A DNA stretch of 64,000 nucleotides from contig JABLXL010000003.1 of NCBI GenBank assembly GCA_013178005.1, forward strand, positions 1-64,000. Direction: 5' to 3'. This document shows, one piece after another, positions 52,320 to 60,746 of the stretch; position 1 is the first letter of the stretch; the number at the start of each line of letters is the position of its first letter. Position numbers and translations under genes: made by a program. The notes below the pieces were generated by a model that searched no databases, was not told the DNA's origin, and saw only the letters and a list, made by a program, of their open reading frames with translations. Source of the stretch: Actinomycetota bacterium (GTDB taxonomy: Bacteria; Actinomycetota; Geothermincolia; Geothermincolales; RBG-13-55-18).

Positions 52320-53588
52320 CTACCTCCTCTCGAAAATGGTGAAGGTGCAGGTTCCGCCGGTGCCCCCCAGGTTCTGGGTGGCGCCTATATAGAGGTCCCT
52401 GCCCGGTATCTGGCGCTCTCCCGCCTCTCCCCTTAACTGTTTCCATACCTCGTACATCTGAGCCGTCCCCGTGGCGCCAACGGGATGCCCCTTGCACTTC
52501 AGCCCGCCCGAGGTGTTGATGGGCATGCGGCCCTCGCGGCGTGTCTCTCCCTCGGCGACGGCCTTATACCCCTCTCCCTCGCCGAAGAAGCCGAGGTCCT
52601 CGATGTGTATAAGCTCCGCGATACTGAAGCAGTCGTGCACCTCGGCGAACTGCACGTCTTTGGGAGTCAAGCCGGACATGCCGTAGGCCTCCGCCGCCGC
52701 CTGCTTGTTGGCCTCGAAGGAGGTGAGGCTGGGGCAGGCGTGCAGGCCCCTTCCGCTTCCCTGCCCGAAACCCACGATGTAGATGGGGTTGTCGGTGAAG
52801 CTCTTGGCCAGCTCTTCCGCCACCATGAGGATACAGCTGGCGCCGTCACTGATGGGGCAGCAGTCGTAGAGGTGCATGGGCCAGGCGACGGGAGGGTTGA
52901 AGCGGGGGTCAAACAGCGCCTCTTTCTCGTCCGCCCAGTCGGGCACCTGCTCCCCCTTCTTGGCCGCCTTGGCCTTGCGCGCCTCCATGAGGTCCCTGAT
53001 GGTCTGCTTGAACTGCCCCTTGGGGTTCAAGGGGGCGTTCTCGTGGCTCTTGATGGTGATGTTCATGAGGTGCTCGCGCCCCGCCCCGTACTTGTGGAAA
53101 TAGGCGGTGGCCAGCGCCCCGAAGACCCCCGGGAAAGTGTATCCGGCCTCGCCCTCATACGGTGAGGTCGCCAGGGCCAGCCCTTCGGTGACCTCCTCGG
53201 TGGTGCACTTGGACATCTCCTCCACCCCGCCGGCAAGCACGATGTCGTACATGCCGGACGCGATGGCCATGAGGCCGTCGCGCATGGCCAGGGTGCTGGA
53301 GGCGCAGGCTCCCTCCGTGCGGGTAACCGCCCTGGGGACGATGCCCGTCAGGTCGGCGATGATCGGCCCCCAGTGCGCCTGGTGCACGAAGAAGTCGTTG
53401 CTGAAATTGCCGATCCACGCCGCCTGGATATCCGCGGGGTCGAACCCCTTGTCCACGCTGGCCAGCATCTCGCTGAAGGCCTCGGCGAAAAGGTCCTTCG
53501 AGTCCTTGTCGGGGAACATGCCGAAGTTGGACATGCCCGCGCCGACGATGGCCACTCCCCTTCCGATCTTTCTCTTGCCCGACATCAT
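52320..53588 (-). CDS. SCP-x-type thiolase / acetyl-CoA acetyltransferase
   Basis: A 422-aa thiolase. The nucleophilic Cys95 is in TEGACASSTLAM. The His region is VHDCFSIAELIHIEDLGFFG, and the second Cys/His block is GGLKCKGHPVGATGTAQMYE. The C-terminal GATQNLGGTGGTCTFTIFER completes the fold. The sequence class is SCP-x/lipid-transfer-like and, together with the adjacent DUF35 gene, points to cleavage of a 3-oxoacyl-CoA or retro-aldol cleavage of a branched acyl-CoA. GGAGGTCGG precedes the double ATG at 53588/53585. Confidence 0.92.
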   Translation of the reverse strand: MMSGKRKIGRGVAIVGAGMSNFGMFPDKDSKDLFAEAFSEMLASVDKGFDPADIQAAWIGNFSNDFFVHQAHWGPIIADLTGIVPRAVTRTEGACASSTLAMRDGLMAIASGMYDIVLAGGVEEMSKCTTEEVTEGLALATSPYEGEAGYTFPGVFGALATAYFHKYGAGREHLMNITIKSHENAPLNPKGQFKQTIRDLMEARKAKAAKKGEQVPDWADEKEALFDPRFNPPVAWPMHLYDCCPISDGASCILMVAEELAKSFTDNPIYIVGFGQGSGRGLHACPSLTSFEANKQAAAEAYGMSGLTPKDVQFAEVHDCFSIAELIHIEDLGFFGEGEGYKAVAEGETRREGRMPINTSGGLKCKGHPVGATGTAQMYEVWKQLRGEAGERQIPGRDLYIGATQNLGGTGGTCTFTIFERR

Positions 53589-53753
53589 CCGACCTCCTTG
53601 CTGATCGAACCCTCAAGGCCCCGGGCATAAACCCGATCCCCGCCTCGCCACGCCCCGGCGCCGTGCACCAATACGCCCGGAAAATCCTCAAAGCATGGGT
53701 AAAACCCGCTCCTCGCCTCGCCCCTCCGCGCCCGCGAGAGATTCTCCGCGGCG

Positions 53754-54161
53754 CTACCCGGACACCTTGCGCCCCAGGTTCTCCTCGATGAACCTCACGA
53801 TGTCCGCGGTCACCGTCCCGGGGCCAAAGACCCCGTCCATGCCTATCTCCTTGAGCTCCGCGTGGTCCTGCTCCGGGAAGACCCCGCCGATGAGGAGGAG
53901 GAAATCGCCGCGCGCCCCTTTCTCCTCCAGCTCGCGCACCAGCTCCCTCGCCCACTCCAGGTGCGCCCCCGAGTGCACCGAGAAGCCGATGACGTCCACG
54001 TCTTCCTGGATGGCCGCCTCCACCACCCCCTCCACGGTCTTGAACCCGAAGAAGATGGTCTCCATTCCCGCCTCGGAGAGGGCCTTGGAGACGGTCATTA
54101 TCCCGCGCCAGTGCCCGTCCAAGCCGGGCTTGAACAGCAGCACCCTGGTTTTCTTTTCCAT
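53754..54161 (-). CDS. Cobalamin-binding subunit of an acyl-CoA mutase
   Basis: A 135-aa B12-binding domain. The lower-axial-ligand motif DxHxxG is present (Asp15-Gly-His17-x-x-Gly20 in GLDGHWRGIMTVSKAL), followed by VDVIGFSVHSGAH and FLLLIGGVFPEQD, and the GPGT loop near the end. It is the usual small subunit of two-subunit mutases and starts 12 bp after the large-subunit gene, so the pair would form one holoenzyme with adenosylcobalamin. Confidence 0.92.
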   Translation of the reverse strand: MEKKTRVLLFKPGLDGHWRGIMTVSKALSEAGMETIFFGFKTVEGVVEAAIQEDVDVIGFSVHSGAHLEWARELVRELEEKGARGDFLLLIGGVFPEQDHAELKEIGMDGVFGPGTVTADIVRFIEENLGRKVSG

Positions 54162-54173
54162 CTCTCCCCCTCC

Positions 54174-55847
54174 TCAGGCCACGAAGGGCAGTTGCCATAT
54201 TCCCCAGACCTCGCGGTAAACGCCGGTTATCTCCCCCAGGGTGGCGCCGGCCGCGGTGAGCTCGCTCACCACGGGGAGGACGTTTTCCCTGCGCTCGCAC
54301 ACCCCGCGTAGCTGGTCCAGCAGGGCCGCCACCCTGCGGTTGTCCCGTTGCGACCTGAGATCCCGCAGGCGTTCCTTCTCGATCTCCGCCGCGCGGGGGT
54401 TGGTGCGGAAGGGCGGCGTGGGCTCCTCGCCCTCCATGACGTAGCAGTTGACGCCGATAACCCTTTCCTCGCCGCTCTCCTGGTCGCGACGGCGCTTGTT
54501 GAAGGCCTTGCTCATCTCGTTGAAGAGCCACCCGGTGTTGAGGGCCTCCACCACCCCGCCCATCTCCTCGATGCGCATGAAGTAGTCCCAGATGCGCTCC
54601 TCGAGCTCGCGCGTCAAGGCCTCCACGTAGTAGGACCCCGCCAGGGGATCCACCACGTTGGCCACCCCCGTCTCCTCCTGGATGAGCTCCTGGGTACGCA
54701 CCGCCAGGCGCACCGATTCCTCCGAGGGCAGGCAGATGGCCTCGTCGTAGGAGTTGGTGTGCAGGGACTGCGTCCCCCCGAGCACCGCCTCCAGGGCCTG
54801 GTAGGCGGTGCGGATGATGTTCACCATGGGCTGTTGGGCGGTGAGAGAGCAGCCGGCCGTCTGCACGTGGAAACGGAAGCGGTAGGCGTCCGGGTTCTCC
54901 GGCTTGTAGCGCTCCTTCATCAGGCGGTACCAGAGCTTGCGCGCCGCGCGGTACTTGGCTATCTCCTCGAAGAAATCGCGGTGGGCGGAGAGGTGGAAGG
55001 CCAGCCTGTGCACGAAATCGTCGATCTTCCAGCCACGCCGCAGCAGCTCCTCGATGTGGGCCACGGCGTTGGCCAGCCCCATGCCTATCTCCTGCACCGC
55101 GTCGATGCCCCCTTCGCGGTAATTGTAGGTGGTGAAGTTGATGGGGTTCCACCGCGGCGCCTCTTTCATGGCGGTGCAGTACTCGATGAGGTCACAGGCC
55201 AGCTTGAGCAAGTCCGCGGGCTTCAAGGAGCCCCAGGGGATGTATCCGATGGTCATGGTGAGGATGTCGTTCTGGGTGGTCCCCGCGAGCTGCTCCTTGC
55301 GCAGCCCGCGCTCCCTGGCCACGTTGAAATACATCGAGGTAACCGCGGCCGAGGTCATGGGCTCCACCACCAGGGCGACGCTCATGCGGTCGATGGGAAG
55401 GTTTTCCACCAGGGCCTCCACCCCGCGGATGGAATACAGGGGCACCCCCTCCTTGCCCACCTCGTGTGCGGCTCCGTGCACCTCCTGGTCCGGATCCACC
55501 CCCGAGAAGGTGAGGGAATCCACGGCCGCCGAGAACCCCGTCTCCCCCTCCTCGTAAAGCATGCGCCAGCGGTCGTTGGTCTCCTCGGGCGTTCCGTGGC
55601 CGCTGAACATGCGTATGGTCCAGTACTTCCCTCGGTACATGGTGGGATAAACGCCGCGCGTGTAGGGGGGCTGCCCCGGAAAGCCGATATCCCTGAGGTA
55701 GTCTATCCCCTCGGTGTCCAGCGGCGTGTACAGGTCCTTCACCGGTATGCCGGCGTCGGTCCTGAATTCCTCTTTGCGCTCCGGCCAGTCCTTTTTCGCC
55801 TCGCGCCACTCCTCGAGGCCTTTGCGTATCTCCTCCCTGTCCTCCAT
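54174..55847 (-). CDS. Adenosylcobalamin-dependent acyl-CoA mutase large subunit, divergent active site
   Basis: A 557-aa protein of the methylmalonyl-CoA mutase large-subunit family, lacking its own B12 domain (encoded next door). Family blocks are intact: PYTRGVYPTMYRG, QTAGCSLTAQQPMVNIIRTA, LGGTQSLHTNSYDEA and DPLAGSYYVE. Substrate-determining positions differ from methylmalonyl-CoA mutase (my alignment by eye): Tyr89 is Phe81, as in isobutyryl-CoA mutase; Arg207, which holds the carboxylate, is Tyr202; and the catalytic His244 in GYHIREAG is Asn242 (TYNYREGG). It therefore probably does not use methylmalonyl-CoA. It sits with thiolase, DUF35, acyl-CoA dehydrogenase, SDR and thioesterase genes. 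Confidence 0.88.
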   Translation of the reverse strand: MEDREEIRKGLEEWREAKKDWPERKEEFRTDAGIPVKDLYTPLDTEGIDYLRDIGFPGQPPYTRGVYPTMYRGKYWTIRMFSGHGTPEETNDRWRMLYEEGETGFSAAVDSLTFSGVDPDQEVHGAAHEVGKEGVPLYSIRGVEALVENLPIDRMSVALVVEPMTSAAVTSMYFNVARERGLRKEQLAGTTQNDILTMTIGYIPWGSLKPADLLKLACDLIEYCTAMKEAPRWNPINFTTYNYREGGIDAVQEIGMGLANAVAHIEELLRRGWKIDDFVHRLAFHLSAHRDFFEEIAKYRAARKLWYRLMKERYKPENPDAYRFRFHVQTAGCSLTAQQPMVNIIRTAYQALEAVLGGTQSLHTNSYDEAICLPSEESVRLAVRTQELIQEETGVANVVDPLAGSYYVEALTRELEERIWDYFMRIEEMGGVVEALNTGWLFNEMSKAFNKRRRDQESGEERVIGVNCYVMEGEEPTPPFRTNPRAAEIEKERLRDLRSQRDNRRVAALLDQLRGVCERRENVLPVVSELTAAGATLGEITGVYREVWGIWQLPFVA

Positions 55848-55917
55848 CTCCCGTACCTCCCGTTCCTGGACTGCTCGCCCGCCCGGCGGGACGGGGCGTT
55901 CCCGACCTCGGTCGCCC

Positions 55918-57054
55918 CTATCTCAACAGGGCGCGCGAGATAACCAGCCGCTGCACCTGGTTGGTGCCCTCGTATATCTGCGTCACCTTGGCGTCGCGCA
56001 TCATGCGCTCCACGGGATGGTCGCGCATGTACCCGTAGCCCCCCATTACCTGTACCGCGTCCGTGGTCACGCTCATGGCCACGTCCGAGGCCTTCATCTT
56101 GGACATGGCGGAATACAGGGAGAGGTTGGGATCTCCCGCGTCGGCCATGGCCGCCGCCTCGTACACCAGCAGGCGCGCCGCCTCCACCTCCGTGGCCATA
56201 TCCGCGAGCATGAAACCCACTCCTTGCAGAGTTCCGATGGGTTTCCCAAAGGCCTTGCGCTCCCTCGCCCAGGCCACCGCGGCCTCCAGGGCTCCCTGGG
56301 CGATGCCAAGCGCCTGCGCGCCCACCAGGGGACGGGAATTGTCCAGGGTCTTCATGGCGGTCACGAAACCGGTGCCCTCCTCGCCCAGGCGGTTTTCCGC
56401 CGGCACCACGCAGTCCTGGAAGATCAGCTCCGCCACCTGGGCCCCGCGCATGCCCATCTTGTCCTCGATCTTCCCCGTGGTTATCCCGGGCTCATCCCCC
56501 ACGCAGAAGGCGCTGATGCCTCGGTACCCCTTTTCGGGATCGGTCATGCAGAACACCGAGTGCACCTTGGCCAGCCCCCCGTTGGTGATGAAACACTTCT
56601 GCCCGTTGATCACGTACCGGTCCCCATCGCGGGTCGCCACGGTCTTGGTCGCTCCGGCGTCGGAGCCGGAGTCCCTCTCGGTGAGGCAGAAGGCGGCCAG
56701 CTTCTCGCCAGAGGCCACCTCGGGGAGGTACTTGCGCTTCGTCTCCTCGGAACCCGCGATGATGATGGGATACGCCGCCAGCTTCTGCACCACGAAGATG
56801 AGGGAGGAATTGGCGCAGACGCGGGCCAGCTCCTCGCCCACGATACAGCATGAGAGGAGGTCGGCGCCGGATCCGCCGTACTCCTCGGGGATGGCGTATC
56901 CCAGCAGGCCCTGGGAGGCCAGCAGCCTCTGGATATCCCAGGGGTACTCCCCGCTGCGGTCGATTTCCGCCGCCCGCGGCGCTATCTTCTCCTCCGCGAG
57001 CCTGCGTATCTCTCCCCTCAGGGCCTCGTGTTCCGGCTTGAGTATGAAACCCAT
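55918..57054 (-). CDS. Acyl-CoA dehydrogenase
   Basis: A 378-aa FAD enzyme that inserts the alpha,beta double bond into an acyl-CoA and passes electrons to ETF. Motifs: AIPEEYGGSGADLLSCCIV, the first signature AFCLTERDSGSDAGA, RLVGAQALGIAQGALEAAV-like helix, the second signature VMGGYGYMRDHPVERMMRDA, and the catalytic Glu in QIYEGTNQVQ. The ATG at 57054 (MGFILKPEHEALRG) has GGAGG upstream; a longer frame to 57114 is not supported. It is on the minus strand, 70 bp upstream of the mutase gene, and likely in the same operon. Confidence 0.92.
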   Translation of the reverse strand: MGFILKPEHEALRGEIRRLAEEKIAPRAAEIDRSGEYPWDIQRLLASQGLLGYAIPEEYGGSGADLLSCCIVGEELARVCANSSLIFVVQKLAAYPIIIAGSEETKRKYLPEVASGEKLAAFCLTERDSGSDAGATKTVATRDGDRYVINGQKCFITNGGLAKVHSVFCMTDPEKGYRGISAFCVGDEPGITTGKIEDKMGMRGAQVAELIFQDCVVPAENRLGEEGTGFVTAMKTLDNSRPLVGAQALGIAQGALEAAVAWARERKAFGKPIGTLQGVGFMLADMATEVEAARLLVYEAAAMADAGDPNLSLYSAMSKMKASDVAMSVTTDAVQVMGGYGYMRDHPVERMMRDAKVTQIYEGTNQVQRLVISRALLR

Positions 57055-57360
57055 GTGGCATCCTCCGTTCTGTCTCGACGTCCCACGACTAACCACATTC
57101 CGCCTCCCCATCAACCCTCTCCGCGAGCCGCCCCTTGGCGACGCGTCGAGGGCGTCGCGCCCGGAGGCAACTCGCCCGGCAAGCGCTGAACGCTCCTCGC
57201 GCCGGCGGTTCGGATCCCGTCTCAGGCGCTCTTCCCAGCGGCGTCCCCGTCCCCGCTAATCCCGCTGCGCTTTTTCCGATCCGCGCTTCACCCGCTCGCC
57301 CGGAACGATCCCCGCCCGGCGAGACGCGTAACAACCCGCGGACATGCCCCGGCCCTTTTC
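57055..57360. other. Intergenic region, GC-rich, without recognisable genes
   Basis: About 305 bp between the SDR and acyl-CoA dehydrogenase genes, which run in the same direction. No clear promoter, terminator or repeat was found. The size suggests that a separate promoter for the acyl-CoA dehydrogenase operon may lie here. Confidence 0.4.
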
Positions 57361-58119
57361 CTAGAAGGTGAAGAGGCTGATCCCCCCGCTGACCTCGATG
57401 GCCTCTCCGGTCACGAAGCTCGCCTCGTCCGAGGCCAGGAAAGCGATGACCTCGGAGAGCTCGCGGGGATCCCCGGAACGGCGCATGGCCACCCGCTTTA
57501 TGATGCGCTCGCGGAAGGGCTCGGCGACGTCGTAGAAGCTGCCCGCGTCGAAAACCCCCAGCACCACTGCGTTGCAGGTGATGTTCTTGCGCGCTCCCTC
57601 CAGGGCCACCGTCTTGGTCAGGCCTATGAGCCCCGCCTTGGTGGCGGCGTAGCTGCACTGGCCGAAACCCCCCATGGTCCCCGTCACCGAGGAGACGTTG
57701 ATGATGCGCCCCCAGCCCCTCTCCGCCATGCCGGGAAAGACGGCCTTGATGAGCAGGAAAGGGGCGGTAAGGTTCACCGCCACGTCCGCGTCCCAGTCCT
57801 CCTTGGTCATGTCGGTGATGGTGATGGCGCGCACGATGCCCGCCGCGGCATTGTTGACCAGGATGTCGATTCCTCCCAGCTCGTTCTCCACCCTCTTCAC
57901 GCCCTGGGCGATGGACTCCTCGTCCGAGAGGTCCATCTTGACCGCCAAGGCCTTGCGCCCCTTCTCCTCGATCTCCTTCGCCACCTCGGCGGCCCGGGCC
58001 TCGTTGCGGTTATAAACCAGGGCCACGTCAGCCCCGTGTTCTGCCAACACCAGGCCGTGCACCCTGCCCAGTCCCCCGGAACCTCCCGTCACCAGCGCGA
58101 CCTTTCCCTCAAGTGACAT
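57361..58119 (-). CDS. Short-chain dehydrogenase/reductase
   Basis: A 252-aa classical SDR of the FabG type. The cofactor motif is TGGSGGLG (residues 11-18), and Asn-Asn-Ala-Ala is at 89-92. The catalytic residues are Ser143/144, Tyr157 and Lys161 (SYAATKAG). An Asn-Arg pair after the second strand (VYNRNEARA) suggests NADP(H). The likely reaction is 3-hydroxyacyl-CoA to 3-oxoacyl-CoA (or the reverse), which would link the dehydrogenase and thiolase steps of the neighbouring genes. AAAGGAGCG precedes the ATG. Confidence 0.9.
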   Translation of the reverse strand: MSLEGKVALVTGGSGGLGRVHGLVLAEHGADVALVYNRNEARAAEVAKEIEEKGRKALAVKMDLSDEESIAQGVKRVENELGGIDILVNNAAAGIVRAITITDMTKEDWDADVAVNLTAPFLLIKAVFPGMAERGWGRIINVSSVTGTMGGFGQCSYAATKAGLIGLTKTVALEGARKNITCNAVVLGVFDAGSFYDVAEPFRERIIKRVAMRRSGDPRELSEVIAFLASDEASFVTGEAIEVSGGISLFTF

Positions 58120-58144
58120 AAGCGCTCCTTTCCCCTCGAGGCCC

Positions 58145-58356
58145 GAAACCGACCGTCGAACCTACCCGTAAGCACCAAGACTCGTTTCGCGGGCCGCCCG
58201 ATTCAGATGGCCGGGAACAGCCCTTACGGGAACGTCCATCTACCCAACAGGGCCGGAAACCGACTGCCTAACCTACCCGCAAACACCAATGCTCGTTTCG
58301 CGGGCCGCCCGATTCAGATGGCCGGGAACAGCCCTTACGGGAACGTCCATCTACCC
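58145..58356. repeat. 111-bp tandem repeat (two units)
   Basis: Units start at about 58145 and 58256. The best-conserved stretch, 58159-58245 versus 58270-58356, is nearly identical (differences only near AGCACCAAGA/AACACCAATG). It contains TTTCGCGGGCCGCCCGATTC and CCCTTACGGGAACGTCC. A plus-strand frame crosses it because 111 is divisible by three, but it has no ribosome site. It lies between the SDR and thioesterase genes, upstream of the SDR start. Confidence 0.85.
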
Positions 58357-58470
58357 CACAAGTCCCTTTTCCCGGGTCACCTGTACCGGCGGCGATTGGC
58401 GCCTTGAGGCGCGGTTGATGCGTTGAAATCCCTATTCGCGCCGTCCCATGCGCCCCTTTGCCTGGAAGGG

Positions 58471-58914
58471 CTATTCCCGACGTTCGCCTTCCTGTCCACC
58501 TTCCTCGCGCAAGGGCCTTCCGGTGTGATAAGCCCATCCGCGGCACCTTGCCACCAGCGTCCCCTCCGCGTCCTTTACCTCCATGTCATAGCAGCCCATC
58601 TTCCCTGCCCTGGCCACCAGCGAAACCTCCGCCGTCATCTCTCCTTCCACTCTCGGGGCCGCCAGGAAATCCACGTTCACCGAAAGGGCCATGGCCTTGG
58701 TGCCGAAGCTGTTGGCCGCCGCCCCGAAGGCCACGTCCGCCAGGGAGAACATCACCCCGCCATGCACCATCCCCATGAAATTGAGGTGTTCCTTATCAAG
58801 GCGCATGGCCACCTTTGCCCAGCCCGGGCGTATTTCCACGAGTTCCGCGCCTATGCGCGCCGCGTAAGCGTCGGCGGCAATGATGCCGCGCACCTCCTCG
58901 GCGACCTCTTCCAA
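58471..58914 (-). CDS. PaaI-type hot-dog thioesterase
   Basis: A 147-aa acyl-CoA thioesterase. The hot-dog motif is LDKEHLNFMGMVHGGVMFSL, then ADVAFGAAANSFGTKA (the catalytic Asp region), followed by the strands VNVDFLAAPRVEGEMTAEVS. It is of the length expected for PaaI proteins. The start is TTG 58914: AAAGGAGGAGG (58921-58931) sits 6 nt upstream, whereas a much longer open frame upstream is compositionally unlike protein. It would release free acid from CoA esters, perhaps protecting against dead-end intermediates of the nearby pathway. Confidence 0.87.
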   Translation of the reverse strand: MEEVAEEVRGIIAADAYAARIGAELVEIRPGWAKVAMRLDKEHLNFMGMVHGGVMFSLADVAFGAAANSFGTKAMALSVNVDFLAAPRVEGEMTAEVSLVARAGKMGCYDMEVKDAEGTLVARCRGWAYHTGRPLREEGGQEGERRE

Positions 58915-59053
58915 CTGCTTCCTCCTCCTTTGCCTGCGTCTTCTTCGCTCTTCCGTCCCGCCCTGACCTTCTCCCAGATCGCACCAGCCCCTATATACAC
59001 GCGCGGCGAGCGGCCCTCCCATCGCCGGGTTCCGACGGAGCCCATACTCGACT

Positions 59054-59074
59054 GTATGGAATAACTTACCATAC
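59054..59074. promoter_or_regulatory. Inverted repeat upstream of the thioesterase gene
   Basis: GTATGG (59054-59059) and CCATAC (59069-59074) flank a 9-bp AT-rich centre. It lies about 140 bp upstream of the minus-strand thioesterase start and may be a TetR-type operator. Confidence 0.4.
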
Positions 59075-59191
59075 TGATGACTCCGAGGTTCCATGCCCCG
59101 CGAACGAGTCATCCCGGACCACCCGTTGCTTGCCCCTCGATCATGGCAACCGTTTCCGAAAATCCCGGGCACCAATTAAGGGGAAACGGAA

Positions 59192-59215
59192 AAACTGATA
59201 TTAGTTTATCAGTTT
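59192..59215. promoter_or_regulatory. 9-bp-arm inverted repeat between TetR and thioesterase genes
   Basis: AAACTGATA (59192-59200) and TATCAGTTT (59207-59215) are perfect inverted copies separated by TTAGTT. The site is in the gap between the TetR gene stop (59347) and the thioesterase start. No T tract follows on either strand, so an operator is more likely than a terminator. Confidence 0.5.
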
Positions 59216-59346
59216 ATGAGCCCTTCGCAACCCTTTTCCGCGGGTCGCCCGTCTCTCCCGTACCTGGTCTTGTGACGGTATCGCTGTGCGTTGCCGTAAG
59301 CCCCGTTTTCTTCCGTAGGTTTAGGTGTTTGCCGGCTTTTCTGCCA

Positions 59347-60102
59347 TCACGTCGCTTCCGCCGCGTTGCTGCGACTTCCTTTTCGATCCGGTTCGCCTTC
59401 CCGGTATCCTTGCCCCGACCGGTCCTGCCCGGTTCCCGCGCCGTTTTCTCGAGGCCGTGCTCCCCGTCCCCCATCTCCCGTTTCCTCGAGGCTGGCAGCC
59501 GGTGCCGTAGCCATTCCGCCGTATTCGCCGTCCTTTTTTACGATCCCCTCCATGAGGATCTTCATGAAAGCGGTGTACACCTCGTCCAGGCTAAGGCCGC
59601 TCTCGATGAGCAGGTAGGGGCTGCTGGAAAGGTCCACTATCCCCTGCACCATGTACGCGAAGACCACCGGGTTAACGTCGGTGCGGAATTCGCCGTTCCT
59701 GGCCCCCTCCTCTATGATGGCGGTAAGCCCGCCCACGATCTTGCGGTAGAAATCTCCATAAACGTCGAAAACGTCGGGGAAATAGGTCTCCACTTCCTTG
59801 ACCAGGGAAGGCTTGATGTGGGAAACCTCGTCGACCACGTGCTTGCTCATGAGGTAAAGCTTGGTCATGGCGTCGGAGTCGAGATCCAGTATCTCCTGCA
59901 CGCGACGCAGTATCTTTCCCGCCCGCCGGTTGAGCACGGTGGTGAACAGCTCGTCCTTGGAGGAGAAGGTCTCGTAAATGGTCTTCTTGCTGATGCGCAG
60001 CCTCTGGGCCAGGTCGTCCATGTTGAAACGGCGGTACCCCACCTCGAAGGCGAGTCGCTCCGCTTCTTCCAGTATCCTCCTGGCGTTCTCGTCTTTCTTC
60101 AA
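59347..60102 (-). CDS. TetR-family transcriptional regulator
   Basis: A 251-aa regulator. The N-terminal helix-turn-helix is ARRILEEAERLAFEVGYRRF, NMDDLAQRLRISKKTIYETF, SSKDELF. A helical ligand-binding/dimer domain follows to about residue 195, then a disordered basic Gly/Arg-rich tail of about 50 residues that is unusual for the family. The start is TTG 60102 with GGAGG upstream. It is transcribed towards the thioesterase/SDR cluster, whose upstream region contains two inverted repeats; local control of acyl-CoA genes is inferred. Confidence 0.88.
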   Translation of the reverse strand: MKKDENARRILEEAERLAFEVGYRRFNMDDLAQRLRISKKTIYETFSSKDELFTTVLNRRAGKILRRVQEILDLDSDAMTKLYLMSKHVVDEVSHIKPSLVKEVETYFPDVFDVYGDFYRKIVGGLTAIIEEGARNGEFRTDVNPVVFAYMVQGIVDLSSSPYLLIESGLSLDEVYTAFMKILMEGIVKKDGEYGGMATAPAASLEETGDGGRGARPRENGAGTGQDRSGQGYREGEPDRKGSRSNAAEAT

Positions 60103-60194
60103 GACGCCTCCTCCGCGCCGCCTCCCCGAACAATATATTAACAGAACGGGATAAACTCCGGCGCGTGTAAAGTGGCGCCGTTCTCCCGCCCCGC

Positions 60195-60746
60195 CTATGG
60201 TTGTTCGCCGTCCGTGGCAGCAACACGGGCCGCCATCAGGCGCTCCAGCCAGCGCAGCTCCTCGCGGTAGGCGGCGATCTCGCGATCCCTGACCGCGTCC
60301 AATGCCCCGCTGCCAAGACCTTCCAGTATCTCGCGCTCCCTCAGGAGGCGCTTGAGCTGGGCGCGGAGGAACTCCTTTCTCGATTCCAGGGCCTCTCGCG
60401 CCTCGTCCTCGCCGAGGCGGCCGATGAAGGCCGCCCCCACCGCGTAGTCCAGCCGCAGCGGCTCCCGGGACGAGCACAGGTCATACACCATATCCTTCAA
60501 CCTGCGCTCTCCCTCCGCGGTGATGCCGTAGACGATCCTCTCCGGCATGTTTCCGCCCTTCTCCCTCCATGAAACCAGGCAACCCTGCTCCTCCAGGCGC
60601 ACGAGGTTCTTGTAGACGGAAACCCGGCTGGCGCGCGTCCAGCGCAGCAGTCCCCTCTCCTCCATCTCGCGCAGGAGCTCGTAGCCGTGCTTCTCACCCT
60701 CGGCGAGGAGGCCCAGGATCATGGCCGCGGTCCTCGAGGTCGACAT
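60195..60746 (-). CDS. PadR-family transcriptional regulator
   Basis: A 183-aa protein with the PadR winged helix: MILGLLAEGEKHGYELLREM, then SRVSVYKNLVRLEEQGCLVS and a wing (RIVYGITAEGERRL). A C-terminal helical dimerisation domain (YAVGAAFIGRLGEDEAREAL, then a coiled segment) follows. It is on the minus strand, 92 bp upstream of the TetR gene. The ligand and targets are unknown; PadR proteins often sense phenolic or other hydrophobic compounds. Confidence 0.9.
   Translation of the reverse strand: MSTSRTAAMILGLLAEGEKHGYELLREMEERGLLRWTRASRVSVYKNLVRLEEQGCLVSWREKGGNMPERIVYGITAEGERRLKDMVYDLCSSREPLRLDYAVGAAFIGRLGEDEAREALESRKEFLRAQLKRLLREREILEGLGSGALDAVRDREIAAYREELRWLERLMAARVAATDGEQP

Noticed and set aside
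53155-55152. A 665-codon frame on the minus strand in another phase
   Set aside because: It overlaps the thiolase, B12-subunit and mutase genes and has the Arg/Gly/Pro-rich composition of a shifted frame.
58207-58407. Small protein encoded by the 111-bp repeat
   Set aside because: The frame is open only because the unit length is divisible by three; there is no ribosome site and the peptide has no family resemblance.
59192-59215. Intrinsic terminator for the TetR gene
   Set aside because: The stem is AT-rich and no T tract follows on either strand.
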